Assembly: GCF_000146165.2 (NCBI RefSeq)
Contig: NC_004347.2
Coordinates: 2,232,001-2,296,000, forward strand
Direction of reading: 5' to 3'
Origin: Shewanella oneidensis MR-1
GTDB lineage: Bacteria; Pseudomonadota; Gammaproteobacteria; Enterobacterales; Shewanellaceae
Length of the DNA: 64,000 nucleotides
Below the pieces are notes generated by a model. That model made no database searches. It was given only the letters and a program-made list of their open reading frames with translations, and had not been told where the DNA came from. A program made the translations under genes and the position numbers. This document shows, in pieces, positions 8,857-17,446 of this stretch (positions are counted from its first letter, which is position 1; each line of letters begins with the position of its first letter).

Positions 8857-9147
8857 ATGAGTCTGAAAAAATCACATAAGAGTTATCCGCAGGCATTTAA
8901 AGATGAAGCCGTCTTGATGGTGCTGGAGCAAGGTTATAGCGTTGCCGATGCGGCAAAGTCTCTTGGAGTTAGCACGAGCCTGCTTTACAACTGGAAGGAA
9001 AAACACGAAGCCCTGCAACAAGGCATCACCTTAGAAGAGTCTGAGCGTGATGAGTTGAAGCGATTGCGTAGAGAAAACAAAGAATTACGCATGGAGAAAG
9101 AAATTCTAAAAAAGGCAAGCGCCTTCTTTGCGAGAGAAATGAAGTAA
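8857..9147 (+). CDS. IS3-family OrfA (copy B)
   Basis: Helix-turn-helix and coiled-coil subunit, 96 residues, identical to copy A. The slippery heptamer A-AAA-AAG is at 9108-9114, in the register needed for -1 frameshifting into orfB. Confidence 0.93.
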   Translation: MSLKKSHKSYPQAFKDEAVLMVLEQGYSVADAAKSLGVSTSLLYNWKEKHEALQQGITLEESERDELKRLRRENKELRMEKEILKKASAFFAREMK

Positions 9148-9206
9148 GATTTCGTTTCATCAAACTGCAATCTCACCTGTTTCCCATAACACTGTTATGT
9201 CGAGTA

Positions 9207-10016
9207 ATGAGTGTCAGTAAGTCAGGCTATTACGATTGGCATAAACGCCCTGCAAACGTGATAAGCGTTGAAACACTGAAGCTTTATCGCCTTGTTCGAC
9301 AGCTATTTAAGCAAAGTCGAGGCAGCTTAGGGAATCGTGAAATGGTGAAGAAATTGCGCAAGGAAGGCTACCAGGTTGGTCGCTATCTCGTTCGTAAAAT
9401 TATGCACCGCCTTCGACTCAAAGCAACCCAGCGATGTGCTTACAAGGTGACGACACAGCGAAAACACTCAGATGCAGTGGCTGATAACCTGTTAAACATG
9501 AACTTTAATCCAGTATCGGCTAATCAGGTCTGGGCGGGTGACGTGACCTATTTAAAGACGGGTGAAGGCTGGATGTACTTAGCTGTGGTGATGGATTTAT
9601 ATTCACGCCGGATTGTGGGATGGCGCATAGACAAACGCATGACCACAGATTTGATATCCAAGGCATTAATAAAAGCCTACAACCTGCGACAACCAGCGCG
9701 AGGGCTGGTATTTCACAGTGACCGAGGCTCGCAATATACCAGTAAACAATTCGGTAGGCTGCTATCGAGCTATGGTATCCGAGCCAGCATGGGTGATGTG
9801 GGTGCGTGTTGGGATAATGCCGTTGTTGAGCGATTCTTTGGTAGCTTGAAACACGATTGGATTTTTAAAGTTGCTCAACCAACAAGGGAGTTTATGAAGC
9901 AAGATGTGACGGCTTACATCAAATATTACAACTTGGAGCGACTTCATTCTGCTAATAACGATCTGTCACCTGTAGAGTTTGAGAATTCTCAAGTAAAAGT
10001 GTCCAGTTTGGGTTGA
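9207..10016 (+). CDS. IS3-family transposase OrfB (copy B)
   Basis: DDE integrase-core transposase of 269 residues, intact and identical to copy A in protein sequence. The open frame extends upstream of the ATG towards the orfA slippery site, as expected for an OrfAB fusion. Confidence 0.93.
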   Translation: MSVSKSGYYDWHKRPANVISVETLKLYRLVRQLFKQSRGSLGNREMVKKLRKEGYQVGRYLVRKIMHRLRLKATQRCAYKVTTQRKHSDAVADNLLNMNFNPVSANQVWAGDVTYLKTGEGWMYLAVVMDLYSRRIVGWRIDKRMTTDLISKALIKAYNLRQPARGLVFHSDRGSQYTSKQFGRLLSSYGIRASMGDVGACWDNAVVERFFGSLKHDWIFKVAQPTREFMKQDVTAYIKYYNLERLHSANNDLSPVEFENSQVKVSSLG

Positions 10017-10059
10017 CCAGTACACCCATTCAAAGCAATTTGGGGCATAAACATTGTAG

Positions 10060-10098
10060 AAAAGGCAGCGTACCGATGAGAACGCTGCCTTTTTAGTA
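10060..10098 (+). terminator. Strong hairpin terminator at the island/core junction
   Basis: AAAAGGCAGCGT (10060-10071) pairs with ACGCTGCCTTTT (10082-10093), followed by a T-run. It lies 35 bases after IS copy B, with no gene left to terminate on the plus strand, suggesting the upstream gene was deleted. Confidence 0.75.
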
Positions 10099-10161
10099 TG
10101 ATATTTTAATGCTCAGTATGATTCTTTATTCCTTGGTATAAAACTTTATTACTCTCCTACC

Positions 10162-10186
10162 AAAGCCCTCAAATGAGGGCTTTTGC
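10162..10186. terminator. Bidirectional hairpin downstream of adhE
   Basis: AAAGCCCTC (10162-10170), loop AAAT, GAGGGCTTT (10175-10183) with a following T; on the minus strand it lies 3' of the adhE stop. Confidence 0.7.
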
Positions 10187-10230
10187 ATTTAATGCTTTTC
10201 TTGTTTCCTAAGCACTATCCCTACTAAACA

Positions 10231-12831
10231 TTATTGTTCGGTAAAAGGGCGGCCGTAGTAGCTGTCTAGTAGTAGCTGTTTTAGCTCGCTAATTAACGGA
10301 TAGCGAGGATTTGCACCGGTACATTGGTCATCGAAGGCATCCTCGGCAAGCATATCTAACTTGGCGAGGAAGTCGGCTTCATTAACACCGGCTTCTTGGA
10401 TTGACGCAGGAATGCCCAGCGTCTTCTTGAGCTGCTCGATTTTCTCCAGCAATTTTTCAACTTTTTGTGCATCTGAGTTGCCGCCTAAGGCTAAATGATC
10501 GGCAATGGCCGCGTAACGACACAGGGCTTTAGGTCTGTCGTATTGACTGAATGCGGCTTGCTTAGTGGGTAAGTCGGTCGCATTAAAGCGGATCACGTTA
10601 CTGATCAGCAGCGCGTTAGCCAGTCCATGGGCTAAGTGGAACTCGGCGCCCAGCTTGTGGGCCATAGAGTGGCAGATCCCAAGGAAGGCGTTAGCAAAGG
10701 CGATACCAGCGATGGTTGCGCCATTGTGGACTTTCTCTCGGGCGATGGGGGATGCAGCGCCGAGCTGATAGGCATCTGGCAGATATTTGCACAGCAGATC
10801 GAGTGCTTGCAGGGCTTGACCATCGCTGTACTCGTTCGCCATCACGCTAACATAGGCTTCGAGCGCGTGGGTGATTGCATCGATGCCCCCGAAAGCGGTT
10901 AAGGATTTAGGCATATCCATCACCAGATTCGGGTCAACAATGGCCATGTTAGGGGTGAGTTGATAGTCGGCAATGGGATATTTTTTGCCGGTTTGTTCAT
11001 CGGTCACTACGGCGAAGGGGGTGACCTCAGAACCTGTACCCGATGTCGTAGGAATCGCGACCATGGTAGCTTTTACGCCCATTTTAGGAAATTTATAGAT
11101 ACGTTTACGGATATCCATAAAACGCAGGGCTAAATCGGCAAAGTCGACATCGGGATGCTCGTACATCACCCAAATAATCTTGGCCGCATCCATAGGTGAG
11201 CCACCACCTAAGGCAATAATCACATCGGGTTTAAAGCTATTGGCCACTTTAGCGCCTTGGCGCACGGTGGCCAGAGTGGGGTCAGCTTCAACTTCGTAAA
11301 ACACTTCGGTTTCTAAACCCTGTGCCTTAAGGATTTTTAAGGTTTCATCGCAATAACCTTGGTTGAACAGAAATGGGTCGGTCACTATCAGTGCGCGTTT
11401 CTTATCACTCAGTTCTTCCAGCGCAATCGGTAAACTGCCACGGCGGAAGTAGATAGATGAAGGAAGCTTGTGCCACAGCATGTTTTCAGCCCTCTTAGCG
11501 ACGGTTTTCTTGTTAATCAAATGACTTGGACCGACGTTTTCAGAAATCGAGTTTCCGCCCCAAGAGCCGCAACCTAAGGTGAGCGAGGGGGCTAGTTTAA
11601 AGTTGTACAGATCGCCGATCCCACCCTGAGAGGCTGGGGTATTGATCAAAATGCGTGCGGTTTTCATTCTAAAACCAAAGGATTTGACCCGTTCGGTTTG
11701 GGTGTCTTGGTCGGTATACAGGCCAGATGTATGGCCTATGCCACCTAAGGCGACCAGTGTTTCAGCCTTATCGACGGCGTCATTAAAATCAGCGGCGCGG
11801 TACATGCCGAGTAAAGGTGAAAGTTTTTCGTGGGCAAAGGCTTCTGTCTCACTAATATCGGTGACTTCACCAATCAATACCTTAGTGGTGTGGGGGACTT
11901 CAATTCCCGCCATTTGCGCTATGGTCGCAGCACTTTGGCCGACGATATCGGCATTTAAACCGCCATTTTTAAGGATAACCTGTTGCATAGCTTCAGTTTG
12001 CGCCGCATTTAAGAGATAACCGCCATGGGTCGCAAAGCGCTCTTTAACTTGCTCGTAGATGCTGTCGACCACAATTACCGCTTGCTCCGAGGCACACACA
12101 ACGCCGTTATCGAAGGTTTTAGACATCAGAATCGAGCTCACTGCGCGTTTAATGTCGGCGGTTTCATCAATCACAATTGGGGTGTTACCTGCGCCGACAC
12201 CAATGGCGGGTTTACCTGAAGAATAGGCCGCTTTCACCATACCTGGGCCGCCTGTGGCGAGGATAAGATTCACTTTAGGGTGCGTCATTAGCTGGTTTGA
12301 GAGCGCAACACTAGGCTCATCAATCCAACCGATAATATCTTTGGGTGCGCCTGCGGCAATGGCCGCATCTAACACCAGTTTGGCCGCAGTGGTGGTCGAG
12401 ACTTTTGCCCTTGGGTGAGGGGAGAAAATAATTGCATTGCGGGTTTTAAGGCTGATGAGTGCCTTAAAGATGGCAGTGGACGTTGGATTAGTAGTGGGGA
12501 CGATACCGCAGATAATGCCAACGGGCTCGGCAATAGTGATTGTGCCGAAAGTAGGATCTTCGGATAAAATCCCACAGGTCTTTTCATCCTTGTACTTGTT
12601 GTAAATATACTCGGAGGCAAAGTGGTTTTTAATCACTTTGTCTTCAATCACCCCCATTCTAGTTTCGGCAGCGGCCATTTTTGCCAGTGAAATCCGTGCA
12701 TCTGCTGCGGCGAGAGCGGCGGCACGGAAAATCGCATCAACTTGTGCTTGGCTAAAACTGGCATATTCGGCTTGCGCTCTGGCTACGCGCTCGACCATGA
12801 GATCCAGTTTTTGGGCATTCGTTACTGTCAT
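10231..12831 (-). CDS. adhE: Bifunctional acetaldehyde-CoA/alcohol dehydrogenase
   Basis: AdhE converts acetyl-CoA to acetaldehyde and then ethanol with NADH, in mixed-acid fermentation, in the cytoplasm and usually as helical spirosomes. The aldehyde dehydrogenase half (about 1-440) has the catalytic Cys in FDNGVVCASEQAV. The iron-dependent alcohol dehydrogenase half (about 450-866) shows IALGGGSPMDAAK for NAD binding, with iron ligands in GGIDAITHALEAYV and CHSMAHKLGAEFHLAHGLANA. Length 866 fits the family. I chose ATG 12831, not the upstream ATG, because AGGAG lies seven bases before it. Monocistronic, with terminator hairpins behind. Confidence 0.97.
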   Translation of the reverse strand: MTVTNAQKLDLMVERVARAQAEYASFSQAQVDAIFRAAALAAADARISLAKMAAAETRMGVIEDKVIKNHFASEYIYNKYKDEKTCGILSEDPTFGTITIAEPVGIICGIVPTTNPTSTAIFKALISLKTRNAIIFSPHPRAKVSTTTAAKLVLDAAIAAGAPKDIIGWIDEPSVALSNQLMTHPKVNLILATGGPGMVKAAYSSGKPAIGVGAGNTPIVIDETADIKRAVSSILMSKTFDNGVVCASEQAVIVVDSIYEQVKERFATHGGYLLNAAQTEAMQQVILKNGGLNADIVGQSAATIAQMAGIEVPHTTKVLIGEVTDISETEAFAHEKLSPLLGMYRAADFNDAVDKAETLVALGGIGHTSGLYTDQDTQTERVKSFGFRMKTARILINTPASQGGIGDLYNFKLAPSLTLGCGSWGGNSISENVGPSHLINKKTVAKRAENMLWHKLPSSIYFRRGSLPIALEELSDKKRALIVTDPFLFNQGYCDETLKILKAQGLETEVFYEVEADPTLATVRQGAKVANSFKPDVIIALGGGSPMDAAKIIWVMYEHPDVDFADLALRFMDIRKRIYKFPKMGVKATMVAIPTTSGTGSEVTPFAVVTDEQTGKKYPIADYQLTPNMAIVDPNLVMDMPKSLTAFGGIDAITHALEAYVSVMANEYSDGQALQALDLLCKYLPDAYQLGAASPIAREKVHNGATIAGIAFANAFLGICHSMAHKLGAEFHLAHGLANALLISNVIRFNATDLPTKQAAFSQYDRPKALCRYAAIADHLALGGNSDAQKVEKLLEKIEQLKKTLGIPASIQEAGVNEADFLAKLDMLAEDAFDDQCTGANPRYPLISELKQLLLDSYYGRPFTEQ

Positions 12832-13146
12832 GATAAGACTCCTAAAAAGATTTAGGGAATGCACGATTCGCTAAATCTTCTTTATGGTGAAAAATTACAC
12901 CTAAAGCCTAAGGTAAAGTGTGATCTTCCTGCCAACTCAGCGTTGTTGTGTAATAAAAATACGTCAATTGCGATCTTATGTGACCTTCTTGCGTAAAATT
13001 AGCGGAGTACCGCCAACAAATATTAGTCAAACTTGTGATTAAACCTCAAAAATCTCATTTTTCAGTCATCTGTGCTTAAGCTACTATACTTGCCCTTACG
13101 GTTAGTTTGATGAAATTGGCGTGACACGCTCAATAAGGATTGCAAC
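12832..13146. promoter_or_regulatory. Divergent intergenic region between adhE and marC-like gene
   Basis: About 315 bases between two divergent starts must hold both promoters. The adhE ribosome-binding site AGGAG is clear, and TAAGGA precedes the TTG start of the other gene. I see no convincing operator. Confidence 0.5.
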
Positions 13147-13779
13147 TTGGAGTTAACTCTTTACGTTAAATTTTTTCTTGGCCTCGTTGCCATTATCAAC
13201 CCCATTGGTCTGCTGCCAGTGTTTGTGAGCTTAACTAGCCATCAAACCGAAGCTGAGCGCAACCACACAGGTAAAGTGGCGAACTTTGCGGTGGTGGTGA
13301 TCCTGCTGGTGACAATCGTGGCGGGACAACATATTTTGAATATGTTTAGTATTTCACTCTCGGCCTTTAGAATTGCGGGGGGCACGCTGATCGCGATTAT
13401 TGCGATGTCGATGTTGCAGGGTAAATTGGGTGAAGTAAAACGCAACCAAGAGGAAGATCGTGAATCCTCAGCCATGGAGTCGGTGGCCGTGGTGCCGTTG
13501 GCACTGCCATTAATGGCAGGCCCTGGGGCTATCAGCTCTGTGATCGTGTTTGCTGCTGAGCATAATTCGTTATCCAATTTTATTGCGATGTTTATTACCG
13601 TGATTATTTTTGGATTGGTGAGTTTTGGCCTGTTTAGAATGGCGTCCATTATCTATAAAATTTTGGGTAAAACAGGGATTAACGTTATTACTCGTCTAAT
13701 GGGGCTATTAATGCTCTCGATTGGTATCGAAGTCATTGCCGCTGGTATCAAAGGGCTATTCCCACAACTTTTTAGCTAA
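13147..13779 (+). CDS. MarC/UPF0056 family inner-membrane protein
   Basis: A 210-residue polytopic membrane protein with about six hydrophobic segments. It shows the family signature NPIGLLPVFVSLTSHQ near the N-terminus and PLALPLMAGPGAISSVIV in the middle. E. coli relatives are MarC, YchE and YhgN; the function is not established, although MarC was once linked to multiple antibiotic resistance. The start is TTG at 13147 with TAAGGA nine bases upstream; no in-frame ATG fits better. A hairpin (13790-13811) follows the stop. Confidence 0.88.
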   Translation: MELTLYVKFFLGLVAIINPIGLLPVFVSLTSHQTEAERNHTGKVANFAVVVILLVTIVAGQHILNMFSISLSAFRIAGGTLIAIIAMSMLQGKLGEVKRNQEEDRESSAMESVAVVPLALPLMAGPGAISSVIVFAAEHNSLSNFIAMFITVIIFGLVSFGLFRMASIIYKILGKTGINVITRLMGLLMLSIGIEVIAAGIKGLFPQLFS

Positions 13780-13789
13780 TGGTTTGAAA

Positions 13790-13811
13790 GCGGGAGGAAG
13801 TGTCCTCCCGC
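13790..13811 (+). terminator. Hairpin after the MarC-family gene
   Basis: GCGGGAGGA pairs with TCCTCCCGC around an AGTG loop. No T-run follows at once, so termination efficiency is uncertain. Confidence 0.45.
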
Positions 13812-14028
13812 ATGCTGCACCATCCATTTTTCTTTATTCAAAAGTTCCAAATTCTTTCTTTAATCATTGGTAATACCAGCTTAAAGCAAAAATTGCTTGT
13901 GATTGTATTGCCCCTATTAATTCGCGTGTTTTATATGGCGCGATATTTCTTATCGAAAATAAATATCGTTAATAACTCGTTGTGATGCTTAGCGAACTCG
14001 ATAGGGAATTACATTGTGGTTGTGTTAG

Positions 14029-14222
14029 ATGCGATCAACGGTATTACGGCAACCTAATCTGTTGTCACTTAACGCCGCAATTGAAGCCGCCAGAAAGGGT
14101 GAAATCGAGAGGGGATTTGTTTTGGTTGAGACTGAGGGGAGAAGCTTAGTGAAACGTTCGCAAACATCGATTTCAGATATCAAAAATATGACTGACAGAT
14201 TGAACTTCAGTGCAAGTTTAGC
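14029..14222 (+). pseudogene. Methyl-accepting chemotaxis protein signalling-tip fragment
   Basis: The frame contains [21 protein letters not shown] and VLVETEGRSLVKRSQTSISDI, matching the highly conserved cytoplasmic hairpin tip of chemoreceptors (consensus [20 protein letters not shown]). Changes such as ETEGRSL for DEVRKL and the loss of everything upstream and downstream show that it is a decayed remnant. About 60 residues remain of a protein that normally exceeds 500. It lies between the MarC-family gene and gadB. Confidence 0.75.
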
Positions 14223-14319
14223 GGTAAAATCAGTGGATTGCGGATTTCCATCGAATTATGAACAGCCTCTGGTCGGGTTGAATTGTTTTATGTTAACCGG
14301 ATGTGGTTTTGATAATTAA

Positions 14320-14849
14320 TATTGCGACCTTTTTATGATTTCAGTCTTGATAAATATTAGGTAATAATATTTTACGCTATTTTATTTGAAATATATAAGT
14401 AATTTTACTTGGTAAAGTTTGACGTTATTTTCTTAGCTGCAGTCTAAGATAGTTTTATATATCCAATGATTTAAATATCACCATCATAAGCAAGTAAAGT
14501 ACTTTTCCTTGCTAACATCTGAATGTTAGCTCTCCTAATCTTACACCGTGAACTACGGTAAATGCATGTCTGAGTTATTCGTCATTCATGGAACTGCGCA
14601 AGAGTTAATAAAGTAATGCCGTAAAAACAAGATGGGTTAGCGTGTTTATGTTGTTTCATATGAGCCACTATGAGCGAGTCATCAGTATGCTACCGCACAG
14701 ATAAAGATCATGGATAACGTTATCTTTACACTTTCCAAGTGTTGTAGGCATTTTAATAATGCAGTTGTTATTCCTTATACAGCTAATTATTAAAAACGTT
14801 TTTTATGTGCAGCTCCATGCTAAAAAGTGTGGAGGAAAAGGAGTTATGT
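14320..14849. other. AT-rich intergenic region upstream of gadB
   Basis: About 500 bases with no supported gene. It presumably holds the gadB promoter. One perfect hairpin is visible (GCTAACAT 14511-14518, loop CTGA, ATGTTAGC 14523-14530) without a T-run. The gadB ribosome-binding site AAGGAG is at about 14837-14843. Confidence 0.45.
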
Positions 14850-15006
14850 ATGGCTATTTTTTCTCGCAAATCTGAAGTATCCGACGTGTATGGTTCGGTT
14901 TCTGCTGCTTCAACGTTGGATAAATATATTATGCCTGAAAAAGGTATGGTTCCCGATGTCGCTTACAATTTGGTGAAAGATGAATTAATGCTAGATGGAA
15001 ACGCTA
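14850..15006 (+). pseudogene. gadB: Glutamate decarboxylase, 5' part, interrupted by IS630 element
   Basis: The N-terminus is MAIFSRKSEVSDVYGSV, then DVAYNLVKDELMLDGNA, which aligns with the E. coli GadB region DVAFQIINDELYLDGNA. ATG 14850 is chosen because AAGGAG stands just upstream; the in-frame ATG at 14805 has none. The frame enters the IS element at 15007. Excising that element with one TA gives GNARMNLATFCQTW, exactly the expected continuation. Confidence 0.9.
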
Positions 15007-16158
15007 AATAGCTGTTCCAAATAGTAGATCAAAGGAAGGGAACTCAGTCCTGTTTGAGCGATCTGATCTATCGCCAAACAAACCCACCACTCGCCGAGGA
15101 CTGAGAATGGCCATCTTACCACCACTTTGTCGCGCAGAGCGCAAACAACTACAGAAATTGCTCCATAAAACCAAGGATAAGCATTTCGCCCGACGTCTTA
15201 TCGCTATGCTGATGCTGCATCAAGGGCAGTCGATTACCGACGTTCATCATGCTACTGGTGCTGCACGCTCCAGTATTGGTCGTTGGTTAGCTTGGTACAC
15301 CGAAAGCGGCGTTGATGGGCTTAAATCCCTGACGCTGGGACGGCCAGCAATCTTACCCATAGACCCCATATTGCTCTGTCTATCTTTGCTTATTCAGCTA
15401 TGCCCACAGGACTTTGGCTATCAACGTAGCCGCTGGAGCAGCGAACTGCTTGCCATGGTGATTAATGCACAGCTTAAACTCAGCATCGCTGCATCAACCG
15501 TCCATCGATTACTACCCAAGGCGGGAATTGTCTGGCGCCGCTCAGCTCCGACATTGCGTATCAAAGACCCACACCAAGATGAGAAAATGGCCGAGATAAA
15601 TCAGGCTCTTGAGCAGTGTTGCGTCGAACATCCGGTTTTCTATGAAGATGAAGTGGACATCGACTTGAACCCAAAAATCGGGGCAGATTGGATGCCAAAA
15701 GGTCAGCAAAAACGCGTTGTCACCCCAGGCAACAACCGTAAGCATTACATAGCAGGAGCCCTGCATGCCAGCACCGGAAAAGTGCTTTATGTGAGCAGCG
15801 ATAGCAAAGCGTCAGAGCTGTTTATTGCCATGTTGGAGAAGCTTAAGCGTCATTACCGCAAAGCCAAAACCATCACGCTCATCCTAGACAATTACATTAT
15901 TCATAAGAGCCGTAAGACCGTTGCTTGGCTCAAGCACAACCCCAAATTCAGATTATTGTTTCAACCGGTATACTCGCCGTGGGTCAACAAGATAGAGCGC
16001 TTGTGGCTCGCACTGCATGAAACGGTAACCCGCAATCACGCTTGCAGGAACATGCGGGAACTGCTTGGCATGGTATGGCATTTTATGGGAACCGTTTCCC
16101 CATTTCCTGGCTCCGGACACGGCACCGCGAAAATGTAGCAGTATTCGGATCAGCTATT
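15007..16158 (+). mobile_element. IS630-family insertion sequence (1152 bp) inside gadB
   Basis: The ends AATAGCTGTTCC and GGATCAGCTATT form an inverted repeat and the element is flanked by TA on both sides (15005-15006 and 16159-16160), the duplication typical of IS630/Tc1-type transposition. The length is normal for the family. It encodes one transposase. Confidence 0.92.
15107..16138 (+). CDS. IS630-family transposase
   Basis: A 343-residue protein. The N-terminal helix-turn-helix region (GQSITDVHHATGAARSSIGR) is followed by a DDE domain with FYEDEVDIDLNPKIGADWMP, ITLILDNYIIHKS and PVYSPWVNKIERLWLALHET, which carry the three acidic catalytic residues. Intact from ATG 15107 to 16138. Same strand as gadB. 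Confidence 0.9.
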   Translation: MAILPPLCRAERKQLQKLLHKTKDKHFARRLIAMLMLHQGQSITDVHHATGAARSSIGRWLAWYTESGVDGLKSLTLGRPAILPIDPILLCLSLLIQLCPQDFGYQRSRWSSELLAMVINAQLKLSIAASTVHRLLPKAGIVWRRSAPTLRIKDPHQDEKMAEINQALEQCCVEHPVFYEDEVDIDLNPKIGADWMPKGQQKRVVTPGNNRKHYIAGALHASTGKVLYVSSDSKASELFIAMLEKLKRHYRKAKTITLILDNYIIHKSRKTVAWLKHNPKFRLLFQPVYSPWVNKIERLWLALHETVTRNHACRNMRELLGMVWHFMGTVSPFPGSGHGTAKM

Positions 16159-17395
16159 TAGGATGAACCTTGCGACGTTTTGCCAAACTTGGATGGAGCC
16201 GAATGTGCATAAAATTATGGATGAATGCATAGACAAAAATATGATCGACAAGGATGAGTATCCGGCCACGGCAGAGATTGAAAACCGTTGCGTGCATATG
16301 CTGGCGCAACTTTGGAGTTCACCACAAGCTAAAAATACTGCGGGTTGTTCTACCACTGGCTCTAGCGAAGCGGCAATGCTTGGTGGCTTAGCAATGAAAT
16401 TTCGTTGGCGTAATCTGCGCCAAAAAGAAAACAAAGCTTACGATAAGCCCAATATTGTGACTGGGCCTGTGCAAGTTTGTTGGCATAAGTTTGCGCGCTA
16501 TTTTGACGTGGAATTACGCGAGGTGCCCATAACAAAAGATAGGCTTGGACTGGACGGTACAATACTGGCTCGGTATGTGGACGAAAACACGATTGGTGTG
16601 GTGCCTACATTTGGTGTGACGTTTACCTGCCACTATGAACCAGTTGAAGAAATTTGCGCAGCATTGGACACCATTCAAAAAGAGAAAGGTTGGGATATAC
16701 CGGTGCATGTCGATGCGGCCTCTGGTGGATTTTTGGCACCGTTTGTCCACCCTGAACTTGTATGGGATTTCCGTTTGCCACGGGTTTTGTCAATTAATGC
16801 TTCTGGCCATAAGTATGGTCTCGCTCCCCTTGGCGTCGGTTGGGTTATCTGGCGTGACTGCAACGATTTACCGGAGGAATTGATCTTTTGGGTAAACTAT
16901 CTGGGTGGCAATATGGCGACCTTTGCGCTCAATTTCTCAAGGCCTGGAGGTCAAATAGTCGCGCAATATTATCTATTAAACCGTTTGGGTAAGAACGGCT
17001 ATGCTGAAATTTGTAATAATCTTTATAAGAGCGCTGAGATTATTGCCAAAGGTATTGAATCATTTAAGGATTTTAACATTTTTTTTGCCGGAGATTCTCA
17101 GAAGGGAATACCTGCGTTGTCTTGGACGCTAAATAACGATATTACAGAATATAGCCTTTATGATTTGTCAGATCGTATGCGCATGCGTGGATGGCAGGTT
17201 TCAGCCTACTCAATGCCTCCCGATATTCAAGAAACTGTTGTTATGCGTGTTGTCTTACGCCATGGTTTTAGCGTTGATATGGCTTCGGCGTTCCTCGAAC
17301 ATGTAAGACTTTGTCTGGAATACTTTAAAAAGCATCCCATTTCCATTGTTCAGACTTCGTCTGAATTTAAACAGTTTCAGCATAGCGGACGCTAA
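16159..17395 (+). pseudogene. gadB: Glutamate decarboxylase, 3' part
   Basis: This encodes nearly all of the PLP-dependent enzyme that converts glutamate to GABA and CO2, consuming a cytoplasmic proton. Clear signatures are NLATFCQTW, TTGSSEAAMLGGLAMKFRW, GPVQVCWHKFARYFDVE, HVDAASGGFLAPFVHPE and the PLP-lysine motif SINASGHKYGLAPLG. The frame is otherwise intact to the stop at 17395. The internal ATG at 16163 could in principle start translation, giving an enzyme lacking about 50 N-terminal residues; there is no good ribosome-binding site, so function is doubtful. Confidence 0.9.
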
Positions 17396-17404
17396 TTTAG
17401 CATA

Positions 17405-17435
17405 GTGAATGGGGATAGAATTCCATTCACTTTTT
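17405..17435 (+). terminator. Attenuator-like hairpin between gadB and the antiporter gene
   Basis: GTGAATGG (17405-17412) pairs with CCATTCAC (17423-17430) and TTTTT follows directly. It sits between the two genes of an apparent operon, 12 bases before the antiporter start, so it may lower downstream expression. Confidence 0.65.
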
Positions 17436-17446
17436 GGAGTTATCTG

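Larger units (their letters stand above)
8790..10024 (+). mobile_element. IS3-family element, copy B (1235 bp)
   Basis: Same element as copy A, opposite orientation. The left flank is GAT and the right flank CCC, so there is no target duplication. The left side is the truncated ATPase gene; the right side is core-like sequence leading to adhE. A recombination or adjacent deletion involving this copy probably removed the rest of the island, including any right attachment site. Confidence 0.95.

Noticed and set aside
5089..10024. IS copies A and B as the ends of an inverted-repeat composite transposon
   Set aside because: Copy A has its own 3-bp duplication within a gene that continues on both sides, and the outer flanks of the pair do not match, so they did not move as a unit.
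16163..17395. 3' part of gadB as an independent functional gene
   Set aside because: The ATG lies at the IS border without a ribosome-binding site and the N-terminus is missing; better described as the 3' half of an interrupted gene.
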